Source: Colocasia esculenta
Lineage: Eukaryota > Streptophyta > Magnoliopsida > Alismatales > Araceae
Assembly (NCBI GenBank): GCA_014218235.1
Contig: CM024766.1
Location: 74,141,207 to 74,205,206, forward strand
Length of the DNA: 64,000 bases
Direction of reading: 5' to 3'
Shown here: in pieces, positions 1-10,523 of the stretch
Numbering within the stretch: position 1 is the stretch's first letter
Layout: every line of letters starts with the position of its first letter
Translations under genes and position numbers: made by a program
Notes under the pieces: model-generated
What the model was told of the DNA's origin: nothing
The model's input: the letters and a program-made list of their open reading frames with translations, nothing else
Databases searched by the model: none

Positions 1-502
1 AGCCAAAGGTCTCAATCTGGGCGAAAACTGTTGGTTTTATAGGGCTAATGGGTCGGGGTGCGTCTAGGATTAGGTTTCCTACCGTTGGGGATACTTTCCT
101 AATCAAGAACCCGGAGAAACATATCTGTTTTTAGATCTGGAGTCGCAACATAAACGGAGAAGTAAACGGCCACATTGCTGCCATTAACAGGAAGTCAGCG
201 TCCATCGATCTGGATGTCAATCTCCCCTGCCCAAGATGTCAATAGCACACTGGTTGCCATCAACCTGCCCTTAACGTCAAGGGATGTTGATGTTAACTGG
301 GATTTCAGCAGAAAACAGAAACATCCAATAAACAACAAACACAATATAAATACATACAATATGTACAATTTTATTTAAATACAACATGTATAGAGTTAAA
401 TAAATACAACATGTACAGAATTTAAACATGCATATACATGTGCACATAAGTAATTAAATAATTATCATATGCAAAAAATCAAATATGCATAATATGAACA
501 AA
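1..502 (-). repeat. 3' LTR fragment of the Tekay-like element
   Basis: This matches about 4778-5280 with scattered substitutions. The match ends at AATATGAACAAA (491-502), where the right LTR continues to its terminal CCTTACA but this copy runs into protease-coding sequence. The left part of the LTR lies outside the window. It contains paired words such as AACGGC..GCCATT and TTAACGTCAA..TTGATGTTAA in the 150-300 stretch. Confidence 0.85.
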
Positions 503-528
503 TCATCAGGAAACAAGTCTGGAAACTC

Positions 529-2337
529 CTACACTACTTCAATCTCCTCAAGGGTTGGTGACTGATCAGCCTTAGGGACTAAGACCACACTGGCAAGAAA
601 TGCATCACAACCCTTGTTCACCATCCTCATCGCCTTCATGGCGGAGATCACAAACCTTCTCTCTAAGTTTCTTGGCAACGGATGTGAAAACTCATCCTCA
701 CCAGGAATACGGAAAGTATTTTTCTTCCCTCTACAATCCACCAAGGCATAGTGCTCCTCAAGCCAATCCAGACCAAGAATGGCATCATAGTCCTTCATCT
801 TGAGCAAGTAGAAGCACCCAAACAAGCCTCAGTCCTCAATGCACACAGGTAAAGATGGAATACACTTCCTAGTCGCTACCGTACCTGCCAGTGTGTGCAC
901 AGACAAAGGGACTTCTAACTCATCCACTTCAACTCCAAACTCTACTGCTAGCTGCTTGGCAAACTGCTCGAAAATGAATGAGTGTGTGGCACCCGTATCA
1001 AACAATACCCGAGCATGCACACCTATGACTAGAATCATACCTTCTGTGACGTTCTCGGCCTGCTCTGCATCCTCTCGTGCTAGTGCAAACACTCGAGCTT
1101 GGGCTCGAAGCCTTCCTGGTCTCCCTGTCACTAGCGCTGCTGCTGCTACCACTGCTGGGGCTGGCACTGCTCTCTGCACACCTTGCTGAAGTCTAGGACA
1201 ATCTCGGATCTGGTGCTCGGTGCTGCCACACTTGAGACACTTCCCTGCCAACTTCCAACACTCGGTGCCACCGTGTGTCCTACCACAGTAGGGACACGCC
1301 TTCTTGTCACTGGGACTGAAGCTGGGGGACTACGGTGTAACTGCCTGCTGACTCGTAGCCGCCACTGGACGATGGGGTGACTGGTACACAACCTTCTTCC
1401 TATCCTGCCTCTGGAAAGGTGGCGCGGACCTCTTCTGAGCTGCCCTCTTCTCCTCCATATATTGGTCCATCTCACTCTTCTGCCTGCACGCTGTGCTAAG
1501 AGCCTCATCTAAGGTGCAGTGGTCAAAAGACACAACCCTCGACCTCGGTGATGGTTTGAGACCCATCATAAACTTCTTAGCCTTCCTGCGCTCGTCAGCA
1601 ACTATATGGGGAGCATATTTAGATAGCTTGGCAAACCTAGCCTCATACTCCAAGACCATCATGGAGCCTTGAGTAAGAGAAAGAAACTCCCGCTCCATCT
1701 TGTCCTGGATGTGCTCAGGGATGAACTTGGCCCGAAAAAGCCTCGTGAACTCAGCCCAAGTCACCTCAATGGCACCATCCTCGTACCTAGTGCGAAGTAC
1801 GGAGGCCCACCAAACATCAGCTCTCTCCTGAAGCATGTAGGTGGCCAGGCTAACTTTATCTTCCTCAGCACACCTGATGGCTCAGAAGATCTTCTCAACT
1901 TCCCTCATCCAACTCTTCTCCAAGAGTGGCTGACTCTCCCCATTAAAAGAAGGTGGAGCCATCCTCTTTAACCTCTTCATGATGGACGGACCACCATGGC
2001 CATGCTCCTGGGGAACTGGAGCTGGAGCCTGAGCCTAAGCCTAAGACAACAAGAAACATATAAGCAATATAAATAATGAGCATGCATTTAACAAAACAGA
2101 CTACTCCTATTTACCAATTCTAACCTGAGCCTGTAGCTGAGCCTGTAGTGCCACCTGAGTCTGCGCCTGGGTCTGCATTGCCTGGACCAGGCCTTGCATG
2201 AACACGCCGTAGTCCACAGTTGGTTGTGGAGGAAGTACTGTGGGACCCTAGGGTGCAGGAGCCTGCTGCTCACCCCTCTTCTCACGCCTATGCTCATCCT
2301 CCCTAGCCTGAGCACCACGCCTACCACGGCTCGCCAT
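529..2337 (-). pseudogene. gag-protease pseudogene of the Tekay-like element
   Basis: The frame begins with an ATG at 2337 and reads leftwards. In order it holds a basic Gln/Ala-rich N-terminus, the retrotransposon gag domain (about 1836-1400, with WWASVLRTRY and FIPEHIQDKM), two zinc-knuckle-like motifs (CPYCGRTHGGTEC and CLKCGSTEHQIRDC, about 1290-1195), and an aspartic protease with active-site DTGATHSF near 990 and ILGLDWL near 785. Four in-frame stops interrupt it: near 2250, near 1885, at 1330-1332 and at 826-828. At least the first three fit C-to-T or G-to-A decay of CAG or TGG. The frame is continuous only if 2035-2124 is removed as an intron. The polymerase part is missing, so even an intact copy would make only Gag and protease. 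Confidence 0.85.
2035..2124 (-). other. Candidate 90-bp intron inside gag
   Basis: On the minus strand the coding sequence reads ..GCTCAG then GTTAGAATTGG, runs into TAG after five codons, and ends with TTGTTGTCTTAGGCTTAG before the frame resumes. Exon 1 from the ATG is exactly 71 codons. Removing 2124-2035 keeps phase 0 and leads straight into the frame that continues to the gag domain. An alternative acceptor at 2041 would leave a TAG codon. The interval is AT-rich, unlike the flanking coding sequence. A plain insertion remains possible. Confidence 0.55.
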
Positions 2338-2505
2338 AGCCTGTAAAATAATTAACTTAGTTAAAAACCAAGTTACTTAATCCTAACCATTTTATTATCT
2401 ATCTTTAACACATTATTAGATATTTTCCACATATATGGACTAATTCTATAAAGACTTTGCAATATTGTGAAGATGATAGCATATTCATGTACTATCTCAA
2501 CCTGT
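2338..2505 (-). other. Untranslated leader between primer site and gag
   Basis: This is AT-rich and has no coding frame. Directly before the gag ATG it ends with TTTTTAACTAAG and TTAATTATTTTACAG (acceptor-like AG at 2341-2342). That resembles a branch point plus 3' splice site and would suit a leader intron whose donor lies upstream, possibly in the LTR. I did not find a convincing donor. Confidence 0.4.
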
Positions 2506-2518
2506 GGCTCTGATACTA
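2506..2518 (-). promoter_or_regulatory. tRNA-Met-type primer binding site
   Basis: The minus strand reads TAGTATCAGAGCC, one base different from the plant initiator tRNA-Met complement TGGTATCAGAGCC, five bases from the LTR end. This fixes the element's orientation and the internal edge of the 5' LTR. Confidence 0.8.
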
Positions 2519-2523
2519 ATCTC

Positions 2524-5294
2524 TGTAACGACCCTCCTTATACCCGTATGATTATATCAATCCACATCGATATAAAGGGCGTCATTAGAGTGGGCCATTT
2601 ACCTAACACAACACAATAGGTTGAAATGAACATGAATAACAAAAGAGTATAGCAGAAATGAAATAGAATTCTTATTCCATCATCATTCACATAATTCCAT
2701 AGTCTATATAGCAAAAGTAAATAAAAAATGTCCACATTATTATAAGTCCATATGAATAACATAATGACATTGTTCACATACTATGAAAAGAAAGAGTAAA
2801 CTACGCAATGATCTTCACAAGCAACTACTCCTCTCGCTCGGAGTCGCTCCTCATTACGTCCTCCTCAAGTACGAGGACACCTGTCTCACCTATATATTAA
2901 AGCAAATATGAGTCTTTCAACAAGACCCAGCAAGCAACCTAAGGTACATCCTTACACATATCACATACACATGCTAGTCTTTTAAACAATAAAAGAAATA
3001 CATGGCACATGCTTTATGACAATTAACAAATATACATAAATGACCTATACATGCTTTCTACACATGATAACCAACTTGATTCATGTTACTAATCACAACT
3101 CATATCCATCATACTCTTACACAATTAAAGCATGGGAATTAGCATAAAGCAATTAACAAACCTAGCATAATATCTAATCATTTTCACATACTTTTAAAAC
3201 ACATATACACATCTTTAGCTCACTGTTTTAACATGAATAATTCACATTCACGTGGTTTCACATCTTTTCACATGTTATCACTATCATATGTTCACATTTC
3301 ACATATTCACAATTTTCACACTTTTACACTTAATTGTTGTGACACATAGTCTGAACCACCATAAACAAGGACACACATTCACATAACACATACCCGTCAC
3401 CTAGGCAATACAGTGACGAATCTTGGTAACTACTCAAAACCGGGAGAAGCACTCTCCACCCTAACCAGTGGTACTTGTCCACCTCTAGGATTTCATCCTA
3501 ATACCCATAGGATATCACATACACCATGAGCCTTCCCATAGAGTTTTTACTACAGTATAGCTCCACAGCCTTCTATGGTAACAGTGTCAATCTCGGCACA
3601 TGATACACATTAACACTTAATCACATGGTTTCATTTATTTATATGCACAATTCAACTCATTCACATGCATTTTAAATAAATACTCATATCTCAGGTTATA
3701 AAATTGAACACTACTATTCCATGGTGATAAATAAATCATAACAGAGCCCTAACATGCTGCTAAACACTGAAATTCACATGATTTAAGTTAAACATACTTA
3801 TCATGGTCAATAACACTTGTTAAAATATAAACAGTACCTACTGACATGAAAACATTATCAAATTTTAACCACGAACTTCATTCATGTAATATATCACATG
3901 TCTAATGTTTTAGATTTTTTGCAATTGTAAATCTATTTTTAACAATTTAAACAAATTCAATGCCAATTTAATAAGAAATTCACTTTAACATGGTCCACAA
4001 CAAAATAGTCGATTCCAATAGTTCTAAAAAATGAAAATAGTAACCCTAATATCATGGAAATTTTTTAAAACCCTAACATGCAACAAAACTAATTATTCTG
4101 AATTAAACACAGCCAAATCATGTTTATTTCATCAATACAAAATTTATACTAAATAATATCATGCTTAGAAAATTAATAGAACCTCATGATATGACCTACA
4201 GACCATACATGATAAACCCTAATTTTTACAGCATGTACACATAACCAGAAGTCCAAAAATCATAGCACAGAGATCAAAACAACTGTTCTGAAAAACCTGA
4301 AGAACTTGGCGGCAAGGGGCTTGCCTCCAACATGGGTTAACGACACACGATGCTGCCGTTAACTCAGGAACTTGGCAGCAACAAGGTTGCCGTCAATCTC
4401 GTATCTGCAGAAGTGCAGACCGAACTCAAACAAATTGGAGAATTGGGGGTTCCAGGACAAGATTAAAAATTCGTAAAATTCCCGAGACTTAACGGACATG
4501 TCTAGGGATGTTAACCCTCGATTACTTGCATGGAAATAAATCTACAAAGATCAAATCTTGTCGAAGAAGCCCTCCTCGACCAAGCCAAGAAGGTGAGATT
4601 TCCTCCCTAACTTCGGTCTTTTTGTTGATGCAGATGGATCTCTTGGAGTCGGGGAAGATTCCTCAATGGTTGGAGCACCTCCCAGTCGAAGTAGATTGCC
4701 GGAAGAAGCTTCCCAATCGTCGGATCAAGCTTGAGAAGTTCAGGTTTTTCTCTCCACAAACCCTAGTTTTCCTTAGAGCCAAAGGTCTCAATCTGGGAGA
4801 AAACTGTTGGTTTTATAGGGCTAATGGGTCAGGGTGCACCTAGGATTAGGTTTCCTACCGTTGGGGATACTTTCCTAATCAAGAACCCGGAGAAACACAA
4901 CCGTTTTCAGATCTAGAGTCGCAACATAAATGGAGAAGTAAATGGCCACATTGCTACCGTTAACAAGAAGTCAGCATCCATCATTCTAGATGTCAATCTC
5001 ACCTGCCCAAGAAGTCAACGGCACACTGGTTGCTGTCAACCTTCCCTTAACATCAAGGGATGTTGACGTTAACAGGGATTTCGACAGAAAACAAAAACAT
5101 CCAATAAACAACATACACAATATAAATACATACAATATGTACAACTTTATTTAAATACAACATCTATAGAGTTAAATAAATACAATATGTATAGAATTTA
5201 AACATGTATATACATGTGCACATAAGTAATTAAATAATCATAATATGCACAAAATCAAATACACATAATATGAACAAAATTCGAGGGCCTTACA
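2524..5294 (-). repeat. 5' LTR of the Tekay-like element, 2771 bp
   Basis: On the plus strand it starts TGTAACGACCC at 2524 and ends GGCCTTACA at 5294, so it is bounded by TG..CA. It adjoins the primer site on its left. A TATA-like CTATAAAACC reads on the minus strand near 4815. Two clusters of imperfect palindromes lie at about 4300-4405 and 4915-5065; for example an 11-bp stem with one mismatch at 4306-4330 and GTTAACG..CGTTAAC at 4336-4363. The segment contains no convincing ORF. Confidence 0.85.
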
Positions 5295-6097
5295 GTGTTT
5301 TTCCTAAATATGTGTAGAAACCCATTTAATAATCGAAAGAACAAAATCATGATTCTGTGCACAAAGAGCATGGGGGTCTGGACTGGGCTTGTAAAAGGCG
5401 TCTAGTCCAATGGACGCCCTTTAAGCCCTGCAGAACATCCACTCAAGTGGACGCGATTTAGGGTTTTTGCAGTATGTTTTAGGATTTTCTTCATACATGT
5501 TTCTATGTCTTGGTGTCTGACGTTTCCTTATATAAGCGTCCAAATGACTTGATGTGATTTTACAATCGAGTTATTTTTTCCCCTGAATGAGATTTAAAAG
5601 ATTTTTTTTATTATTTTAATCTTTCTAAAATAGCATCTACTGGACGTGATTTTACCACTTGACAGTGATATGAGATTTTGTTAATCCCTCTGTCTTGGAT
5701 TATCATGCAAACTTTAATGCCTTGTTGTCGTTAGTACATCTGTCCAGTGCCCTAAAAGTCACCAATCACATGTAAAAGTTTTAATCAACCTAAATGCTTT
5801 TCTAATGGTTCTATTGTTTTGATCACTTTCTCATCATGTGATTATCTTTGATCATGCCCCAATATTCTTGCTTGATGTAAATTGAAAACCTAAGTATGTT
5901 AACATGTTAATCATGTTAATATCATCGTGAACATCATGTTAATACCATATTGATAGTCATGTTTTAGTTATCGTGTACTTGTGTTTGATATATCTTACTT
6001 TAATTAGACATTTCATATTTGATACTTGCCTTATTTAGTCTTTCCTAATTTGGACTTACCGTGTATCGTAATCCCCTATTTATCTTGATTCACCTAC

Positions 6098-6105
6098 TAT
6101 ATATA
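6098..6105 (+). promoter_or_regulatory. TATA-like box in unassigned DNA
   Basis: ACTATATATATCG is followed by CT-rich sequence (TATTTCTCACACACTACACAC), the arrangement common at plant LTR transcription starts. No matching gene is visible, so this is a weak call. Confidence 0.25.
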
Positions 6106-8427
6106 TCGAACGTCGGTTTATGCACATTTCTATTTCTCACACACTACACACTTGCACAAATTAGGTAGCCTCTCTTGAGAAATTGGAATCTCTCTAAATT
6201 GGATATTTCGTTCTAGAATACTAAGAACATTTTTGTTAAGACCTACATAAGTCTCCATACTCCATAGATTTTCTCATGGAGACCAAGCTGGTTGTATCAA
6301 TAAAGTTTCCTAGAGATAGCATGCACTTCTCTCTCTCTCATCTTACTTTCTTGGCATTAGTGCAAACTAAATGACAAGATAGTAGTAATAGATTATTAAA
6401 CTTAAAGAAAAATGTGTCATTGATCTATCCAATTGACACTCTACAATCTTGAATGATATAGCTTGAATCCTCTTTACATGATCATTCACTCGTGACATTA
6501 TTAAATTCTTGAATGTACATTATTGGCCATACTTGATTGTTATGTAAATATCAACAATTGTAAGTGAAAGATGAAAGATCAGGAATGGAGGGTGTCCAAG
6601 GGCTCCAATCTAGGTCCCTCGGCGAAGAGCCGAAAATATACTATTAACCACAGGGTATAATGATTACTGGTATCGCATTGAGCTGGGAACAAAGTTCATG
6701 AATTGTTGTTAACACTTTGGTACAATGCCACACCATGTCAATAAACTCCTGCAGGCACAAGTACCTTCGGGTGCTCCTCCCAACACCAGATAAGGCCCTA
6801 TATGCACAGTCATTAGGTCATGTGTTTTATCTAGATATTCACTTTTAGATGGTTAAGGGAGTTTCAATAATAAGATAAGAAGTATAGAAGAATAGATGAG
6901 TCTATAATGAGAAAGAGAATAGATGGAAGAGAGGTGACTAGATGAGAGTTTCTGCATTAACCAAAAATATATATAGGTCATGCATGAGAAATAGCACGAG
7001 GAAACAATGATAGGAACCACTACAAATAGTACTCTCGGGCACTAGCAGTATGGTAGAGAATGCAATCTACCACCTTACAGTGATAAGAAAGCGGTCAGGG
7101 GGTCAAGCGCGATGTCTAGAAAAGTTGCAGTCCTCTTGTTGACTGGGTTATCATCGTAGGGAACACATAGGGTGCATTCACAGAGAGAATCTAAAGGTTA
7201 GTCAGATCATGCCGTATAGGTCCAACATGGTCCCATGGAGTGTATAGGTGTTGAGGGTACAACCAGCTCGGCGTCTTAGAGGAATTCTAGGCTAACAGAG
7301 TCTTATAGAGGCCTCGACGAGGGAGTTCTAGTCCGACAAGAGGAATATCTGACAGAGGGTTCTCACAACATCAAGAGGGGTGTGGAAACAGTTGCGTAGA
7401 GTTCTAGAGGATTTCTAGAATAGTGAAGCGACAGTAACAGTGCTTCAAAATGAAGATAGAAAACGAGTACAAATCGTATATATAAACCCTCATTATTTCA
7501 TATCGTTCATTTGTAGATTCTTTTAAGTCTATGTTTGTCATGATACATAATTCTTTTATTGCCATCCACATGGTGATGACCCCAAGTTAAGGTTTAGTGG
7601 ATGGATATATGAGACAAAATCAAGGGTATCATGAAGATATTAAGAAATCATTAATAACTTAATTACATGAATTTCATTAACATGTTGGTTCAATATAGAT
7701 CAACTTCATATGGATTAAACAACCATTTATAATGCCTAAAGCTCAAGCTAAATACACTATTCATGGCTTAGACAAGATTAGGACCCGCAATCAGAATGTG
7801 ATGGGGTAAGTCATCGCGTTAAGAATGCAGTCTCGGTGTACAACACGACCAAGTTAAGTGAACATGTTGGGTTAGTGGGCCGTGTTCAGAATACAGTGTA
7901 TCGGGCCGTTGCGTTTTGGATGTGGCCACCAAGGCAACCGTGTTTAAATGCAAAAAGCCCTTCCGTGAAAGAAGGGCAAAAAAACACTTAGATATTGAAG
8001 TATAGTGCATGAAAAATCACCAAACTAGTCTTAAATCAAAGCTAACATGCTTAGGAACATGTAGAAATAAGAAATTTGCAAGAGGATGTGGATTGAACAT
8101 GCTTTGAGATGAAGAACAAGGGGTTGGGTACATGAAGATACATGAACTTAAATGGTAAAATACTCACAATATGCATGATAGAAATTAGGGAAAATGTAGG
8201 GATCATGTTTCTAGCATGGACATTAGTCTACAGAGAGAATTAATCAAGTTTTACTTGAAAGAATGTCTACCTTTGAAAGCATTTAGGATTAGGGTAAAAA
8301 CATGAAGAACTTGATGGAGAACATTTCAAGTCGTCATTTTCCACAAATTCCTCCTTCTATAGCTTTCCCTTCACGTCCTAGAGTCTCTCCAAGTAGCAAT
8401 AGGGTCTACCTGAAGGTATTTGGGGTG

Positions 8428-8435
8428 TATTTATA
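8428..8435 (-). promoter_or_regulatory. TATA-like box, minus strand, in unassigned DNA
   Basis: The minus strand reads CTCTATAAATACACCCC. It may be the promoter of an eroded LTR running leftwards. There is no independent support. Confidence 0.25.
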
Positions 8436-8742
8436 GAGATTGTCTTTTTTAATTCCTAATACAACTCTAACTTTTCTTAATTTCGAGTTAATCTCTATCT
8501 CCTAGCCTTCCAATCTCTAATTAGAGTTGGATTGGATTGGAAACTTGCTTTCCAAATAGGGTTTGGTCTTAAGCATGATTTTTCATCATTATCTTATGTA
8601 TTTAAGTTAATTTAACCCAATTTATTTAAAATGATAATGGACATTCTAAATTTAATAATAATTTCCTAATATTCTAACTCCAATTTTGGTCCAATAATTG
8701 TAGGATCGAATGAGCAGGGTGAATAGATCTAGAAGGGCGGGC

Positions 8743-8762
8743 GGGGGGGGGGGGGGGGGGGG
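8743..8762. repeat. Run of 20 G
   Basis: This is an uninterrupted G tract, flanked on both sides by copies of GGGTGAATAGATCTA. In S2 and S3 LTRs the corresponding place holds six to eight C in sense orientation (TTCACCCCCC). S1 reads on the minus strand, so this is an expanded version with a duplicated flank. The exact length is uncertain because homopolymers are error-prone in sequencing. Confidence 0.8.
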
Positions 8763-8970
8763 TGAATAGATCTATTACCAACACAGCAGAAGCTTAAGCA
8801 ATTTAAAGAAATTACTTTAGATTATAGCTCAATTCAGTTATAACTATACTGATCTGATGTGGATATGTGTAGTTGATGTGTGAGACAATCAGACAAATAG
8901 TGTGTGATCGAAATCCCTATGCATACATCTAACGAAGAGACAATTAGCAAACCACTGCACAAGAGATTTT

Positions 8971-9010
8971 TAGGTGGTTCAAAAATCACAAGGTGATTCC
9001 TACATCCACC
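8971..9010 (-). promoter_or_regulatory. Conserved LTR stem-loop motif, S1 copy
   Basis: The minus strand reads GGATGTAGG, then stem AATCAC, loop CTT, stem GTGATT, then GAACCACCTAAAAATCT. The flanks match those in the S2, S3 and L6 LTRs while the stem sequence differs and still pairs. It lies downstream of the TATA box, so it should be transcribed. Confidence 0.55.
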
Positions 9011-9518
9011 CCTCACACAGTGAGGCACACACTACTCAATGAAATTGAGTACAACACACACAAGAGCTCGATGGTTCAAAAACCACACACACATAAAGCA
9101 TGACCGCTCAGTCCACAGACTTCAGAAAAAACACTCAAAGAACACACACACTAAGACACACTCTCTGATAGAGATTAATCTTCACAGAACACTTGTGCAA
9201 ATCAATCAACATTCAGAAAACACACATAAACTAAGAACCTTTCTCGGTGCTCTCCTCTATTAGAGAACAACTGGACTTCAATGAAGCTTGGTGAACTTGA
9301 TGTCTTTCCTCTGAGTCTGAATCTCTAGATAAGGAAGAAGATCGACGAATTACTTTGATTTGGTAGCTTTGATCTTCTTACTCTGCTTCCTCTCTTGCTA
9401 GCGGTGCAATACTGTTAATCTCTCTGAGCTCTCCCTTTTTTTTTGCTTCTTTCTAGGCTTCACTTTTTGGCCGCCGCTCCTCTTTTTAGCCGCACACCTT
9501 TCACAATGGACAATGGCA

Positions 9519-9526
9519 TATTTATA
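9519..9526 (-). promoter_or_regulatory. TATA box of the S1 LTR
   Basis: The minus strand reads GGGGCTATAAATATGCC. Element G is inserted just upstream, separating the box from its U3 sequences, which now lie more than 36 kb away. Confidence 0.5.
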
Positions 9527-9539
9527 GCCCCAATCATGT

Positions 9540-9544
9540 GACCT
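9540..9544. repeat. Target-site duplication GACCT of element G, left copy
   Basis: GACCT immediately precedes TGTAGCATTCC (the start of G's 5' LTR). The same five bases follow the end of G's 3' LTR at 46165-46169. This proves a single insertion of the whole nested block. Confidence 0.95.
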
Positions 9545-10177
9545 TGTAGCATTCCGAGAATTTCAGTAATTGAAAATTGGAGATAAATAGAAAATATGAC
9601 CACTTAATAATTTAAAACTAGTTAAATACGTACGCACCATTATCCCAGATGTAAAAACACATCTAAAAATTTCGTAAAAATCATGGTTAGACTTTAAATA
9701 TTATTCTCTAGTGACCCATAAAGAAATTTGGGGCAATAAAAATCTTTTGGATTGAGTTTAAGAATTATTGTGACTTATTATCTTAATTAATGAATAAGTC
9801 GAAAACCATTATCACATATATATAAAGGGGTCATAAATTAAAATGAAAATTATGGATGGACTTTAAACATTGGGTATTGACAACCCAATGAAAGAATCGG
9901 GCCATAATATATATTTTGGGCCACAAATAAATTCACGTAGAAAAACAACCCTGAAATTTGAAAATCTTAACTAATCAAGATTAAAAGGTTAAATACTCAT
10001 CCAATACATATTTATTGGACTTCAAATTGAGCCCAATTCGTGGTTACAATCTAAAATAAGTTTCTATATCAATTCCATCATGAATTGGGGAGAGAAATCT
10101 CCAATTTGAGAATGATACACCCAAATTCGTCCCTAAAAGTTTTCTAATCTAATTAGGCAACTAAAGACCCCTCTCTC

Positions 10178-10185
10178 TATAAATA
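10178..10185 (+). promoter_or_regulatory. TATA box of G's 5' LTR
   Basis: CTCTCTCTATAAATAAAGCC lies 633 bases into the LTR. The same box is at 42590-42597 in the other LTR. A CT-rich initiator-like stretch precedes and follows it. By this position most of the LTR (about 3.1 kb) would be transcribed leader. Confidence 0.6.
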
Positions 10186-10523
10186 AAGCCTCTCTCTCCC
10201 ATGGGACGACCCCTAGGGTTATTGGAGGCGTGCTTGGAGGCTATGGTGGCTGGAGATCTCGAGGAGAAGGCTGGAGCAAGGAGAACCTCGTGCTCTTCCC
10301 AACTCGGATCTACAACGACCTGCACACAAGAGTCAGATTGGTCATCACCAAAGGTTAGTAAAATATCGATCAAATCAAGCAAATAATATAACCATAGAAA
10401 GCCCTTCAAGTCTACTTTCAGATGAAACTATTTTGCCCAATTTGTACGCAGTGTGTTGGACGTATTAAGAAGATCTTTCACTACTGCCAAATTCGGGGAG
10501 CACGACTTTCTTTCACCTAAAAG

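Larger units (their letters stand above)
1..5294 (-). mobile_element. Tekay/Del-like Ty3/gypsy element, pol-less and truncated by the window edge
   Basis: Two copies of one sequence flank a gag-protease remnant. The text at 1-502 recurs at about 4778-5280, giving a partial left LTR and a full right LTR. The coding frame, the primer site and the LTR order all read on the minus strand, so the right LTR is the 5' one. Reverse transcriptase, RNase H and integrase are absent: the reading frame stops just after the protease at 529 and LTR sequence resumes within about 25 bases. The last 15 or so bases of the left LTR and the polypurine tract are also gone, so one internal deletion of several kilobases is the simplest history. 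The lineage name is inferred from the gag type, the very long LTRs and the Met primer site. Confidence 0.85.
5295..8698. other. Unassigned AT-rich sequence between two elements
   Basis: I found no coding frame with family motifs. The first 400 bases carry short inverted words (TCCACT..AGTGGA near 5450, GGCGTC..GACGCC near 5398-5420) like those in the LTRs, and transcript-like text with TATATATA at about 6098. A TATA-like box on the minus strand at 8428-8435 precedes CT-rich text. It is probably LTR or internal sequence of further old elements, but no repeat pair inside the window proves it. Confidence 0.5.
8699..9544 (-). repeat. S1 (SIRE-like copia) 3' LTR, outer part
   Basis: On the minus strand this is the R-U5 end of an LTR. 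It ends CGATCCTACA at 8699, contains the CACCC(C)n tract typical of the U5 end of the other SIRE-like LTRs here, and has a TATA box TATAAATA at 9519-9526. Gypsy element G is inserted at its right edge, with target duplication GACCT at 9540-9544 and 46165-46169. Joining this piece to 46170-46341 and 49552-50464 gives about 1.93 kb, close to the 2.0-kb S3 LTR. No tRNA-Met primer site lies to its left, as expected for a 3' LTR in minus orientation. Confidence 0.7.

Noticed and set aside
4590..4632. GTGAGA..TGCAG intron-like interval on the plus strand
   Set aside because: About 42 bp is shorter than plant introns normally allow, and it lies on the opposite strand to the element.
8834..9263. Two ORFs of 64 and 74 codons in the S1 LTR
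   Set aside because: They lie in R-U5 sequence of the LTR and have no motif. The text matches the copia LTR pattern instead.
10201..10386. 61-codon ORF after the TATA box of G's LTR, open in both LTRs
   Set aside because: Both LTRs descend from one sequence, so conservation between them is not independent evidence. No motif, and the start context is unremarkable.
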